This document shows positions 38,793 to 48,789 of a stretch of 64,000 nucleotides of DNA, piece by piece. Each line of letters begins with the position of its first letter. The first letter of the stretch is position 1. Made by a program: the position numbers and the translations under genes. This DNA is from Catalimonadaceae bacterium JC749. Its GTDB lineage: Bacteria > Bacteroidota > Bacteroidia > Cytophagales > Cyclobacteriaceae. The notes beneath the pieces were generated by a model that ran no database searches, was not told where the DNA came from, and saw nothing but the letters and a program-made list of their open reading frames with translations. The DNA is taken from NCBI GenBank assembly GCA_021730635.1, contig JAJNNC010000008.1:186001-250000 (forward strand). The letters are read 5' to 3'.

Positions 38793-41255
38793 TTACTTTA
38801 TTGAGTATTTATCCTTGATTGCATGTAATTGTGTCCTCAACTCATTTTCAAGCATTGCATTCCCTACAATGATTGTATATTCTATATAACGAGACAACAG
38901 AAGAAGTAATTCTGGATGTAATTTTCCAAATACTTTCTCGGCAGTCGATAAAGCAATTTCGAAGTAATACTTAGCAGTTTGAGTATCATTATTCTTTAAA
39001 AGAATTGTTGCTAATGTATTATAACTCCGCCAAGTCTTTTCTGGGTTATTTATTTCTTCCCTTATTGCCAGTCCTTCACGACAGAATTTCTCAGCAAGTG
39101 GATAATTGCCAAGACCAAGATACAACTCAGAGATATTGTTAAGTATTATTGCGTAAAAGAAATCTTTATATTCTGGTGAATCAACTATAAGCTGTAAAGC
39201 ACTTTCCAATAATGGCTTTGCTTTATCAAAGCGCCCCCATTTTACGTACAAAATTCCTAATTGGTTAAAATCAAACGCTAATTTGGGATTATCTTGTCCA
39301 TAAACCTTTCTTCTAATTTCTAGTGCACGAATCAATAAAGGTTCGGCAGGAGGAAAATTAAGTTGATCAATATATACAATCGCCAAATTATTCACACAAG
39401 TTGCCACTTCTAAATCGTCAGTTCCTAAATCTCTTTCTCTCATTGATAAAGATTGCAAGTGTAATCTCTCAGAGTCTTTAAAATCACTACGCATACGCAG
39501 GTAGCAAGCTACACCATTAATAAACTCTCCTGAATCACTAAACTGAAAGCTCATTTCTTCCGTCAACCGAGCTGCAAAAATTGCGTGTGGAAGGAGTTTT
39601 TCACATAAGAGCCAAGTACTGTAACTTCCAGAAGGAAATACTTTATTTAATGCACGACATACTTTAAGTGCCCATTTTCTTTTTGATTCTTGATCCAAAG
39701 TTGATTTGATAACCTCTTGAACTAACCTATGTATGTTATAAGAATTTGAATCTATGTCTTTTCGAATCAATGAGTATTCTGTAAGAGGTGCCAAAAGAGT
39801 ATTTATGACAACAGGATCATCATTTGCGTCCGTAAGGGCATTTGAAAGATTTTCGCCTAATTCACTAGCCCCTTTTACGAGAAGTTCAATGGGAATATTG
39901 TCAGGACTTAAAAAAGAACTAATGTAAAGTAAATCTTCTGCTGGTAAAGATTTTTCTTGTATTTTCTGAAAATTTAAAGCCCAAGTGGTCTTTACAGATT
40001 TTGGATATTCTCCAGTAACAGGTGTACTTGACTCCAATAAATGAAGGCTCCTTTTATTAAAACTAATTAAGTAATCAGAAAATTTTATTTGATTTGAATG
40101 TATGAACGCTGCTGCTTGTTCCAACGCTAAAGGTAAATAGCCAAGTTTATTAGCAAGCAACTCTGCTGAATAAGTTTCTTCATCACCAATCATTAATCTT
40201 CCAGTGCGGAGTTTTAGAAAATCTAAAGCTTCATTAGATGTCATTACATCTAACTGTAGTCTTTTAGAAACTCCGATTATATCAAAAAGTTGTGCTCTAG
40301 AAGTTATTAGCGTTTGGCCTTTGGTTGAAATAGGAATATATTTTTTCAATAATGAGGGTTCGTCAGCGTTATCCAATATTAACAGCCATTGATCATTCAA
40401 TTCAAACCATTGCTTTACTGCTGAAACTATAACATTTTGATCAAATTCAGCTGCTTCTTCAAGTTTAAGCAACTTAGCAATCTCGATATAGGCAGTATTT
40501 AGATTTGTCTCCGTATCAGCAACAACCCAAAAAACTACTTTGTAATATTGTCTATATTGATAGGCATATTCTAAAGCAGTTTGTGTTTTTCCTATCCCAC
40601 CTAGACCACTAATTGGTTGAATTAATGCTGTTGTATTAGAGGCAGCCAATTCTGATTTAATTTTCTCTAAAACCTCATTGCGTCCTGTAAAAAAAGAATT
40701 TCTCGGATATGGGACATTCCAGATGTAATTTTTAAAGTCAAGCTTTTCTTTTATATGAGGCAGAGATTTGAGCTTACCTAAAGGAACTTTTAAAACACCC
40801 TCTTGATTTGTCAAATACTTATATAAGCTAATATATCCAGTTTCTGTTTCCGCCTTAAAATACGAATAACTTTGAAGTATAAGAGGAATGTTGCTAGGCG
40901 TACTTTTGCTTAAAATTATAGGTATAAATTTAGAATTGATTCCCCCGGCATTATATAAGCATTGTCTAATGATTTTGCTTTCCCACGTTGCGCCCAAACC
41001 TTCTATTGGATTATCAGTTTCAGCTCTAACTTTATATTTCTCCGTACACACTATCAAAACATAAGCAGCGAGTTCAATCTGCTTTTCCATCCAAAGAGGC
41101 CAACCTTGCTTAGGAAAGCTTTCGTATTGGTCAATATGAGAATCTATGCCGTCTTTTCTAAGATTGTTAGAAAGATTTAAAACTTTGTTGTTATGTTCAT
41201 CATCATCGTGACTGTAACTGATAAAAACTCTAACAGGACTCAAAATTGCAGTCAT
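38793..41255 (-). CDS. SEFIR-NB-ARC-TPR protein, STAND-type defence candidate
   Basis: The 820 residues divide in three. The SEFIR/TIR-like domain (about 7-150) has VFISYSHDDDEHNNKVLNLS, YESFPKQGW and YVLIVCTEKY. The NB-ARC ATPase has a P-loop GLGGIGKT at 217-224 and Walker B WLLILDNAD near 290-298. TPR repeats fill about 600-800 (LATCVNNLAIVY-like pairs). In animals and bacteria, such proteins sense a signal with the repeats, oligomerise through the NTPase, and act through the SEFIR/TIR domain. Bacterial STAND/NLR-like proteins are known phage sensors. It is alone in its transcript, with no obvious partner. Confidence 0.85.
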   Translation of the reverse strand: MTAILSPVRVFISYSHDDDEHNNKVLNLSNNLRKDGIDSHIDQYESFPKQGWPLWMEKQIELAAYVLIVCTEKYKVRAETDNPIEGLGATWESKIIRQCLYNAGGINSKFIPIILSKSTPSNIPLILQSYSYFKAETETGYISLYKYLTNQEGVLKVPLGKLKSLPHIKEKLDFKNYIWNVPYPRNSFFTGRNEVLEKIKSELAASNTTALIQPISGLGGIGKTQTALEYAYQYRQYYKVVFWVVADTETNLNTAYIEIAKLLKLEEAAEFDQNVIVSAVKQWFELNDQWLLILDNADEPSLLKKYIPISTKGQTLITSRAQLFDIIGVSKRLQLDVMTSNEALDFLKLRTGRLMIGDEETYSAELLANKLGYLPLALEQAAAFIHSNQIKFSDYLISFNKRSLHLLESSTPVTGEYPKSVKTTWALNFQKIQEKSLPAEDLLYISSFLSPDNIPIELLVKGASELGENLSNALTDANDDPVVINTLLAPLTEYSLIRKDIDSNSYNIHRLVQEVIKSTLDQESKRKWALKVCRALNKVFPSGSYSTWLLCEKLLPHAIFAARLTEEMSFQFSDSGEFINGVACYLRMRSDFKDSERLHLQSLSMRERDLGTDDLEVATCVNNLAIVYIDQLNFPPAEPLLIRALEIRRKVYGQDNPKLAFDFNQLGILYVKWGRFDKAKPLLESALQLIVDSPEYKDFFYAIILNNISELYLGLGNYPLAEKFCREGLAIREEINNPEKTWRSYNTLATILLKNNDTQTAKYYFEIALSTAEKVFGKLHPELLLLLSRYIEYTIIVGNAMLENELRTQLHAIKDKYSIK

Positions 41256-41627
41256 TTAGTCTAAGATATATTGTGAAGGTTTAAATCATTCTCTATAACG
41301 TCTCCGGGATTTTTGAAGGGTTTTGAGGCAATGTTTCATCTATAAGCACAAACTTCCCCCTACCCATAATTTGGAAAATATCATTGAATAATCAAAGAAG
41401 TCGGACAGGTGCATCTTATTGAAATTTTAATGATTATTCTCTTCGGGGTCTCTATTGAGCCGCCACTTTGTCTTTCATCATGCACCAAGCTCCAGGATTC
41501 TGATCGGGTTGATTCTATCGATCTGTACTCCACTTAAAAAACCGAGCTTTGTTCCGACTTTGTCTCTTTTCGTTATCAGGCTTGGCTATCACAAGTATTT
41601 ACAATACACTATCACGGTTCAATTGAA
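41256..41627. other. Intergenic region, nothing recognised
   Basis: About 370 bp on the promoter side of the SEFIR gene. Both frames and strands are broken by stops, and no repeat, RNA or clear promoter consensus was found. Confidence 0.4.
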
Positions 41628-42290
41628 CTAATCAACTACTGCTGATCTCCAGTATAGATCAATGAGAGACCTTATATCTGTCGTTCTTCGCTTAAATGTA
41701 ATATTATCAATTTCTGGCTCAGGTAGTGTCTTCCATGGCCATTTAAAAACAATGAAAGCGGGCATATCGATGGGAGCAACATTCGCCAATGCAACGAATT
41801 CCACATCAGGCTCTACTTGCCCATTAGTTGTTCGATAGTCTACTACTAATACGTACATATTGCCAGATTCATAAGCGCTCCCCTGATGTGTCGACGAAGT
41901 CAGAATTCCTACGGGGATTCTAATCCGCATTTTCTTATTGACTTCACCTACCTTATTACGAATACACCTATCAATTCCCTGTTGAATTTGGTCAAACTTT
42001 ACCTTAAAATTAGGAAGTGTGAACTCAATACCCTTAATCCCAGAATCAGTTGGGAGTATCATAAAGACATGATTTAGTTTTTTGTCAGTTTCCGTGGTTG
42101 ATAGGGCAATGGAATTGTCATCAGGGTTATATACTGCGTAAATTGATGCAGCGTGGGTTCGTAAGTCATCCTCTTTTTGTGCATCCAACGCTTCGTCTGC
42201 TACGTTGAGTGCAAAAATCGAGATAACTACGCTCACAAGAGCAATTATGCCCGTCGCAATATTTACCCATGTCTCAAGTTTCAACTTCAT
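41628..42290 (-). CDS. Single-pass membrane protein of unknown function (220 residues)
   Basis: Begins with a short basic N-terminus and a strong membrane helix (VNIATGIIALVSVVISIFAL, about residues 9-28), then a soluble mixed alpha/beta domain. No known motif is seen. It sits between the SEFIR gene and umuC in the same direction but with large gaps, so it is probably its own transcript. A membrane-anchored accessory role in the surrounding defence region is only a positional guess. Confidence 0.65.
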   Translation of the reverse strand: MKLKLETWVNIATGIIALVSVVISIFALNVADEALDAQKEDDLRTHAASIYAVYNPDDNSIALSTTETDKKLNHVFMILPTDSGIKGIEFTLPNFKVKFDQIQQGIDRCIRNKVGEVNKKMRIRIPVGILTSSTHQGSAYESGNMYVLVVDYRTTNGQVEPDVEFVALANVAPIDMPAFIVFKWPWKTLPEPEIDNITFKRRTTDIRSLIDLYWRSAVVD

Positions 42291-42471
42291 TTTTGTGTTT
42301 AACCATTATTTATCAGACATATAAGTTAATATCACAATATGCCAATTATCCATCCATTGGGATAAATATGCAAGCTCTACAGTACTAACTATACTATAAA
42401 CATTTAAACTACAAAAATAGGGGAAATAAGAGACCCTAATTACTAATAAATTTAACTTTGGTTCCCTTTTC

Positions 42472-42532
42472 ATGTTCCTCTAAAAGCAAGACTGGTCAAA
42501 GTGGCTTTGTCTAACTATTATGTTCCTCTAAA
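42472..42532 (+). repeat. 13-bp direct repeat downstream of umuC
   Basis: ATGTTCCTCTAAA occurs at 42472-42484 and 42520-42532, in the gap after the end of umuC. Short and of unknown meaning. Confidence 0.5.
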
Positions 42533-42573
42533 GAGTAAAACACACCTGAAACTAAAATAGACAAATTTATAAA

Positions 42574-43833
42574 TCAAGCACTTACCACTAGTAGCTCCTT
42601 CCAATTTGTGGTATAGCTGGGAGATTTATAGGCCTGCTGCATTTTCCATGATTGCTGATAGCCCATAGAAGCAAAGCGAACCATGTTACGACCATACCGC
42701 TGGTTTAATTGATCTATAGTAGCCATGAGTGTTTCTGAAGTGATATCTGGCTGGTGAAAAAGTTCTGGTTGTAGTTGGGCTTTGGTACGAAGTTCTGTGA
42801 AGATCACTCCGGCTTTCTTGTAGCTATAGCCTGGACGGTATATTTTCTCTAGGGCTTTGATAGCATAGGCGATTAACTCTCCTGTGTTTTGAGAAGGGAA
42901 AGGAATACTGATCTGACAGGCATTGCTGTACTGTTTCTCTGATGAAGAAAAGCCATTGGTACGGATGAAGACCTGCATGCGGGCACAGTAAAGCTGCTTT
43001 GTTCTCATCTTCTCAGCAGCTCTGGCAGTATAACAACTCACAGCTTCACGTAGCTGGACAAAACTGGTCTGCAAACTATTGAAAGATCGGGTACAGGCAA
43101 TGGTCTTGTGCTCAGCAGGTACTTCTTCTAAAGGTAAGCAAGACTCCCCTCTCAGCTCTCTGACCATTCGCTCTCCTACGACGGTCATCTTCTGTCTGAC
43201 AGCTCTGATTTCCATATCCCGCAATTGAAGTGCTGTAGTAATGCCATGCTGCTGGAGCCATCTGGCATATTGTCTTCCTACACCCCAGACTTCTTCTACC
43301 GGCATCAAAGCAAGCATCTGCTGTTGCAGCCTCTCTTCACTCATGTCAAAGACACCTCCAAACACTGGATTTTTCTTGGCTACATAATTAGCAGCTTTAG
43401 CCAGGGTCTTGGTAGGGGCTATGCCTATGCTTACTGGTATGCCTACACATCGCCTGACAGTTTCTTTCAGCTCTACAGCCCAAGTAGTGAGGTTATGATA
43501 GTTCATACCTGCAAGACTTAAGAAAGCCTCATCCACGGAGTAAACCGCTACCTTTGGGGCATACTCTTTCAATATATCCATCACTCTTGAAGACATATCT
43601 CCATACAAAGCATAGTTAGAGGAAAACACGGCTACCTGATGGGCTTTTACAAGCTGTTTTACTTTGAAGAAGGGCTCTCCCATTTTGATGCCCAAAGCTT
43701 TGGCCTCATTGCTTCTTGCAATGACACAACCATCACAATTGCTCAATACCACCACTGGTTTTCCTTCCAGTTTAGGCTCAAAGACTCTTTGGCAGGAAGC
43801 GTAAAAGTTGTTGCAGTCTACCAGGGAGAACAT
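42574..43833 (-). CDS. umuC: UmuC, DNA polymerase V catalytic subunit
   Basis: At 419 residues it is the usual length for UmuC. The Y-family palm carries the metal-binding Asp6 (FSLVDCNNFYASC) and Asp101-Glu102 (YSVDEAFL). Other signatures are GIGxAPTKTLAK-like VSIGIAPTKTLAKAANYVAK, the HhH region EEVWGVGRQYARWL, and the C-terminal RYGRNMVRFASMGYQQSWKM. It performs error-prone translesion synthesis after processing of UmuD in the SOS response. It follows umuD by 6 bp, a clear operon. Confidence 0.96.
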   Translation of the reverse strand: MFSLVDCNNFYASCQRVFEPKLEGKPVVVLSNCDGCVIARSNEAKALGIKMGEPFFKVKQLVKAHQVAVFSSNYALYGDMSSRVMDILKEYAPKVAVYSVDEAFLSLAGMNYHNLTTWAVELKETVRRCVGIPVSIGIAPTKTLAKAANYVAKKNPVFGGVFDMSEERLQQQMLALMPVEEVWGVGRQYARWLQQHGITTALQLRDMEIRAVRQKMTVVGERMVRELRGESCLPLEEVPAEHKTIACTRSFNSLQTSFVQLREAVSCYTARAAEKMRTKQLYCARMQVFIRTNGFSSSEKQYSNACQISIPFPSQNTGELIAYAIKALEKIYRPGYSYKKAGVIFTELRTKAQLQPELFHQPDITSETLMATIDQLNQRYGRNMVRFASMGYQQSWKMQQAYKSPSYTTNWKELLVVSA

Positions 43834-43839
43834 ACAGGT

Positions 43840-44274
43840 TTACAGTAGACTGTGGATGGCATTAGTGACTACTCCCCAGACAGTGAAGTGGTCTGTATCG
43901 GTGACTCTAATAGGAGCATAAGCCTCATTCTCTGGGCAGAGGTAGATACCTTCCTTATCATATCTCAGCCGTTTAACGGTGAGCTCTCCATGCAGGCTGG
44001 CTACAATGATACTACCTTCTTTGGGAAAGAGTTTACGATCTACTATCAGCAGATCTCCATCCTGGATGCCAGCTTTGACCATACTGTTGCCTTGTGCTCT
44101 GACAAAAAAGGTAGAAGAAGGATGCTGGATCAGGTGTTCATTCAAATCCAGTTTTTTCTCCAGATGGTCATCACAGGGAGAAGGAAAGCCTGCTGCTACA
44201 TAGGAAGCATACAAGGGTAAGGGAAGAGCTGTACGGTCTTCAAAGGCAACGATGGTGTCTAGGGTTATCTGCAT
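43840..44274 (-). CDS. umuD: UmuD, LexA-type self-cleaving peptidase
   Basis: Starting at ATG 44274 the product is 144 residues. A TTG at 44313 would add 13 basic residues that overlap the conserved upstream block, so it was rejected. Ser64 (GNSMVKAGI) and Lys101 (ELTVKRL) form the S24 catalytic dyad. Ala28-Gly29 in YVAAGFPSP is the cleavage site expected from E. coli UmuD. RecA-triggered self-cleavage gives UmuD' for polymerase V. Confidence 0.95.
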   Translation of the reverse strand: MQITLDTIVAFEDRTALPLPLYASYVAAGFPSPCDDHLEKKLDLNEHLIQHPSSTFFVRAQGNSMVKAGIQDGDLLIVDRKLFPKEGSIIVASLHGELTVKRLRYDKEGIYLCPENEAYAPIRVTDTDHFTVWGVVTNAIHSLL

Positions 44275-44300
44275 GGTCTGGCAGTGTTTTTTAAGTATTT

Positions 44301-44464
44301 TTCTTTTTGACAAAGAAAATCACTCATCTTACCAGTATCCCCTAACATGCTTTCCTAAATCGGTATAAACCAGCTCAAACTTGTACAAATATGTTCAAAT
44401 TCGTCAACTTTAGTTCTAATTTTCATACTTCGGAGTAAGTCAGCATCTTTGGGGTGTGCATCAG
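44301..44464 (-). promoter_or_regulatory. umuD upstream region, copy A of a 164-bp direct repeat
   Basis: On the minus strand the block holds TTGACGAATTTGAA, repeated TTTGTAC/TTTATAC-type boxes about 21 bp apart, and a dyad TTTTCTTT-GTCAA-AAAGAAAA just before umuD. The same block, without gaps and roughly three quarters identical, occurs at 50876-51039. The conservation of boxes while the rest drifts suggests regulator binding, perhaps LexA-like, but the regulator is not identified. Confidence 0.6.
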
Positions 44465-44465
44465 T

Positions 44466-47177
44466 TTAATTAAAAATTTCTAGCCACTGGAATTTAATGC
44501 TTTTACTTCCAAACTGAATATTTTTTAAAGCAAATTCATTATTCACATAAGGATAGCCAGCACGATATAAGTTTAATTTACATTTTCCATTTTCTTGGAA
44601 CCCACCACGAACTATGTTAAAACCAATCTTACTGCTAAAAATGATGTTTCCGTTTGATAGATTAGTGGTAGGAGAAATAAGCTCCTTTCTTGCCCCTAAT
44701 TCATCCATGTATTTGCTGAGCCAGACTTTGTAGGATGGTAATAATTCCGTAGCAAATTGAGTCAATTGACCTTGAAATTCTGGGATAATATATGTTGAAC
44801 TGTTCCTACAGTCTGTGAGTTTTTGAACAACTTCTGTACAGACCTCATCACTTAGTATTCTTTCACCTATTGAGAAGTACATACAATTAAGAAGCAATAC
44901 ATCCCTAACAGCCCTTTCTTGATCTCTCCAGGGCGTATTAAGAATCAGATATACACTTTTCATCAGTAGCTGCATTTGACTCTCTAATAGCTTCTGATTC
45001 AGTAATTCAAAGTCGTAATTCTTACTTCCGGCAGCAGAAAGCAGGAGAAATTTTCCAAGAACATTAATGAGGAAACCTTTTAAAGTTTCCACAGAGTCAT
45101 CCATTCTACCAACATTGATGTATGCTTCTTCCTTTGTTATAGGATCACCCTGCTCATTTAATTCCTTGATAATAGTTGTAAACTTTTTACCATACTTAAG
45201 TTGAATTAGATGCAGAGCTATCAAAATGCTTGATAGAGATCTAATTGTGATAGGTGTTTGAGGAACCTCTGTAAGCGCTTGAGTAGTAAATAATTGAGAC
45301 AGTCTTGCAGTGTAGATTTCATTGAGCTTCTTGAAATATTTACTCAATGCGGCCTTTTCCTTGCTGCCTTGTGTTCTTTTCCGTGACTTATTCTCAGCTT
45401 CTTCACCTTCACCTTTCTGTTCCTCGTCTTCAAAGAGCTTCTGTTCTTCACTCTCATTGAAATCTTCTTCCTTTCCAAATACCCCTAAGGTGTATAGGTG
45501 GAGGAACTCTGCAATTTTAACTGTGGAATTAGATAGCTCTCCGCTTTGTTTTAATAGAATTTCCGAACTTACCTTATTAAACTCATCTGCATTGAGCACC
45601 TGATACTCCTTTGTTTGGTCTGATTCAGGAGCTTTTCTGACTCCTGAAACACCACTGTTAAATACTTTTTTAGCTGTATACCCCTCATCATCTGCCCAGT
45701 TATAGTCAACAAATTGTAGCAAGTCCGTCATGCCTTCCCCATCTGTAAAATCTTGTTCAAGCATGACATCCAGCTTTTCTTCGTTTGGATCTGGATTGCA
45801 TCTCAACAATGCTTCAAGTCTGTGAATAATAGAGTAGTTACTAACCCGAGCTCCGTTCTCATCTTCAAGCATAAGTTTGAATATGTTCCCAGGTTCAGCT
45901 GTTTCTACTATCAGAATATTGCCTGAAATCTCTTTGATACGGCATGAGATTTGCAAACCGTTTCTGTCTTGAATAGAAACAGTGACGTTTCCTCCACAAG
46001 TCTTATTCAGATGAATCGTGATCTCATTTGCTCTTAGCTCAGAGTAGAATACTCTGTAACAGTAATTTACCCTTTGAACTGAACTATCTCCGAGTCCAAA
46101 AGCAGTAGAATTACTGTTCAGCTCGACTGTGGTTTCAGGAATCTGAACCTTCAATTCTTGTAACCAAGTTTTTTCTGCTCCTGATCTATGAATTAGCATA
46201 CCTGCTTCTGCGTTAGCAGCAGGAGCTGAGTTAGATCCCATTGCTGCGGTGGTTGCATTTGCACTGCCTAAGAACATGTATTCTTGATTGTCCCGAGTTT
46301 TAAAGTGAAAGATCTTGGCATGGAGGCGATTATATTTTTCATCATAATCCTTTTTACAGTCTGACCAGCTATGAAAGCTTATTTGATCCGCTACAGTTTG
46401 CTCAAGATCTAATGGCAGCAATCCTGAATTAGGATCAACTAAACACCTCATGAAATCAGGCTTGTAGGTATCCTTCAATAGACTTATCAAGCGGCCGTTT
46501 CTGTCGTAGTAGGGAGATATGACAGTTAATTCCTCTACCTCTCGACTTGGAATAGAGGAGACTAATTGTAAGTATAATGAACTTGATCCAGTGTTACTCA
46601 TAAAACGAACCCTCAGATCCAAACTTACCAGGTTTATCCAATCATCAGCTATTGGTAATTCATTTAACCAGGGTGATTGCTTGCGTATCCAGTCAATCTT
46701 CTGTGGAATAAACCCAAGACTCTTATTCAAGAGTGGCTGCAAGTATTTCCAGACAGCACCGAACAATGGTGCATTTTCGTTGCCAATATTGTCTAAATGG
46801 AATGCTCCCCAGATCTCATCATTTGTGTTTAATCCAGATGAGGTTATGTTACCTGAACCAATAATTAGCAGACCATGCTTCATACCGGTTAGCAGAAGAA
46901 TTTTAGGATGGAAAACACCTTGCTCATAAATAGGCTGGAAATTATAGGTAAATGTCTTATTATGTCTAAACTCTTTGCCAATTGTAGCCTCTTGAGCCAT
47001 TTCCAGGTAATGGCCATCTGCCAGAACATTAACATTCTTAATGTTGGCCAATCGTAGAGTAGGCAGCACCCTTTCTTCAAAGAATGAGAAATCAAGTGAG
47101 TAGCATGTTATCACGCATGAGTGATACTTACCCCGGTGTTTACCTATGAGATCCAGTATGTTCCTTCTCTCAATCAT
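44466..47177 (-). CDS. PLD-superfamily nuclease-like protein of an unrecognised two-gene system
   Basis: The 903-residue protein has two HKD-type motifs of the phospholipase D fold. The first is H90-P-K92 with GSGN at 107-110 (GVFHPKILLL, IIGSGNITSSGL); the second is H286-A-K288 with GSAN at 304-307. The long remainder is mostly helical, with an acidic Glu/Lys-rich linker near 600 (FEDEEQKGEGEEAENKSRKR). PLD-type proteins in bacteria often cut DNA or lipids in defence. It overlaps the upstream gene by 8 bp, so both are made together. I cannot match the pair to a named defence system. Confidence 0.65.
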   Translation of the reverse strand: MIERRNILDLIGKHRGKYHSCVITCYSLDFSFFEERVLPTLRLANIKNVNVLADGHYLEMAQEATIGKEFRHNKTFTYNFQPIYEQGVFHPKILLLTGMKHGLLIIGSGNITSSGLNTNDEIWGAFHLDNIGNENAPLFGAVWKYLQPLLNKSLGFIPQKIDWIRKQSPWLNELPIADDWINLVSLDLRVRFMSNTGSSSLYLQLVSSIPSREVEELTVISPYYDRNGRLISLLKDTYKPDFMRCLVDPNSGLLPLDLEQTVADQISFHSWSDCKKDYDEKYNRLHAKIFHFKTRDNQEYMFLGSANATTAAMGSNSAPAANAEAGMLIHRSGAEKTWLQELKVQIPETTVELNSNSTAFGLGDSSVQRVNYCYRVFYSELRANEITIHLNKTCGGNVTVSIQDRNGLQISCRIKEISGNILIVETAEPGNIFKLMLEDENGARVSNYSIIHRLEALLRCNPDPNEEKLDVMLEQDFTDGEGMTDLLQFVDYNWADDEGYTAKKVFNSGVSGVRKAPESDQTKEYQVLNADEFNKVSSEILLKQSGELSNSTVKIAEFLHLYTLGVFGKEEDFNESEEQKLFEDEEQKGEGEEAENKSRKRTQGSKEKAALSKYFKKLNEIYTARLSQLFTTQALTEVPQTPITIRSLSSILIALHLIQLKYGKKFTTIIKELNEQGDPITKEEAYINVGRMDDSVETLKGFLINVLGKFLLLSAAGSKNYDFELLNQKLLESQMQLLMKSVYLILNTPWRDQERAVRDVLLLNCMYFSIGERILSDEVCTEVVQKLTDCRNSSTYIIPEFQGQLTQFATELLPSYKVWLSKYMDELGARKELISPTTNLSNGNIIFSSKIGFNIVRGGFQENGKCKLNLYRAGYPYVNNEFALKNIQFGSKSIKFQWLEIFN

Positions 47178-48789
47178 TAGTTGGGGTAACTTGAGTTAAC
47201 ACTTGTTCACCGTAGGTGGTGAGTTTATTGTCTGGACTTATTATATTGAGGTCTCTCAGGAATGAGATAAGGCTACCGATCCTTGGACCTGTATATCCAG
47301 CCTCAAAATTTCCAAGATATCTGATGTGGTGATCCTCAATAATGAATTTTTGAGTTGAGAGACCTCCTCCACGAATCTTACGGAATGCCACATATTGATG
47401 CCTGTAGATGATGTTCTTGAAAATGTATTCCTTCAAGTATTCAATCAATGGCATCTCCTGTTTCAACCTGAACTGTAGTAGAAAATATCCAACGCCTTCA
47501 CCGTCTTTGGCTAATTGATGGTTCTTACCATATTCCTTTAGAAGGACCAATTCATTAACGTTGTTGAGGTATTGAGAAAACATGAGTAAAAACCCATTCA
47601 TAGCTTTTTCTACCTCAATGGAGTTTGCCGCTTGATGTAAAAAGTGGTACTCATCATTATTCAGAAATTTCAATAACTCAGTGACTATTGTGTTTCCATC
47701 TTCAATCAGCCCCATATTAATCAGTTCAGCAATCACTTGCTCTGAAACATTCTGTACAAATTGTGATAAGGGCATCCAATTAGGTCCTTTAGTGGCTTCT
47801 AAGTAAGCTAGAGTGCCATTAAGAATAGATGTATTAGCATAATGCCAGAACTCATTGAACTGGTAATAGTACCAACCAAGCAGGCTGAAATCAAGGTTTC
47901 CATCTTTCAACCCTTTACTATCATAGACTGAATAGACAAATTCACGGTCTCCAAATAATCCTGACCCATCTTCAACAAACCTAAGAAGATGGTAAATGGA
48001 CTGCCTCCTCAATGTTGATGGTTCTTCTTCAATCCTGAGCGGGTAATCCTTCTGGATTAATAATCTTGTTAACAGCTGTTGCTCTTCACTTTCTTCTGAT
48101 ATTTGAGTTAGGTTAAATGCAGGAAGAAGTGACTGCAACTGAGTTTTTGATATTTTCCCATCTGTTAGGCAGGTGAAGAAGAGCGTTTTAAGTTCAGCTG
48201 GAATATTTTGATCAAATGCGTTTGCCAACATTTCTCCACTCACAAACTCATCTTTTCTGGAGTTAGTTCTGGCATAAATACCAGCGTTGTTGTCTCTGTC
48301 AATGATGATTCCGATATCTCTCAAGGAACCCAAATAATACTGGCCAAATGCTCCCCATTTGAAATTCCAGTAGGTGTTGGCGGTTGATCCATCAGCTTTG
48401 GTAATACCTGCATTGAGGTCATGTGCGTTTACACCTTCTTTCTGCACTTCTAGCTTTGCGTAGTTGCTACCAGGAATATTTTCATTATTACCTTCATAAT
48501 ACTGAGAATTAAGAGCTATAAAATACTCTGCCTTTCGGATAAATCTGCGTTGCTCATCAGGATCTGTTCTTCCAACACGTTCACTATACTGGTCCAGCAA
48601 CCAGCAGTAGAAACTATAATACCTGATACGGCCAGTCACATTGTTTAGGCCAGGAAGAAGTAGAGAGAAGGTAGCCTCGGATGTATTCTGAAGGCCCAGT
48701 GGATCCAAGCCTCTTATGAAGCTAAGCCTCTCCCCAAAAAAGGGGGCAATGCTTTGATTGGACTTTATAACTTTTTGGGTTATTGACAA
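47170..48789 (-). CDS. Partner of the PLD-like nuclease, unrecognised (539 residues)
   Basis: The start is TTG 48789; an in-frame TGA lies two codons before it and no ATG follows for over 60 codons. Few features are familiar: FFGERLSFIRGLDPLGLQN, then LLPGLNNVTGRIRYYSFYCW, and a helical-rich chain with aromatic clusters. The C-terminus has a helix-turn-helix-like region (GSLISFLRDLNIISPDNKLT then YGEQVL). No enzyme motif is visible. It is the first gene of the operon and may be a sensor, DNA-binding or scaffolding subunit. Confidence 0.65.
   Translation of the reverse strand: MSITQKVIKSNQSIAPFFGERLSFIRGLDPLGLQNTSEATFSLLLPGLNNVTGRIRYYSFYCWLLDQYSERVGRTDPDEQRRFIRKAEYFIALNSQYYEGNNENIPGSNYAKLEVQKEGVNAHDLNAGITKADGSTANTYWNFKWGAFGQYYLGSLRDIGIIIDRDNNAGIYARTNSRKDEFVSGEMLANAFDQNIPAELKTLFFTCLTDGKISKTQLQSLLPAFNLTQISEESEEQQLLTRLLIQKDYPLRIEEEPSTLRRQSIYHLLRFVEDGSGLFGDREFVYSVYDSKGLKDGNLDFSLLGWYYYQFNEFWHYANTSILNGTLAYLEATKGPNWMPLSQFVQNVSEQVIAELINMGLIEDGNTIVTELLKFLNNDEYHFLHQAANSIEVEKAMNGFLLMFSQYLNNVNELVLLKEYGKNHQLAKDGEGVGYFLLQFRLKQEMPLIEYLKEYIFKNIIYRHQYVAFRKIRGGGLSTQKFIIEDHHIRYLGNFEAGYTGPRIGSLISFLRDLNIISPDNKLTTYGEQVLTQVTPTND

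Noticed and set aside
42574-44274. umuDC as part of the element relic at 16.5 kb
   Set aside because: It lies outside the att-bounded element and the two copies differ strongly; treated as separate histories.
44275-44313. TTG at 44313 as umuD start
   Set aside because: The added 13 residues lie in the conserved regulatory block and hairpin; ATG 44274 starts the family-typical protein.
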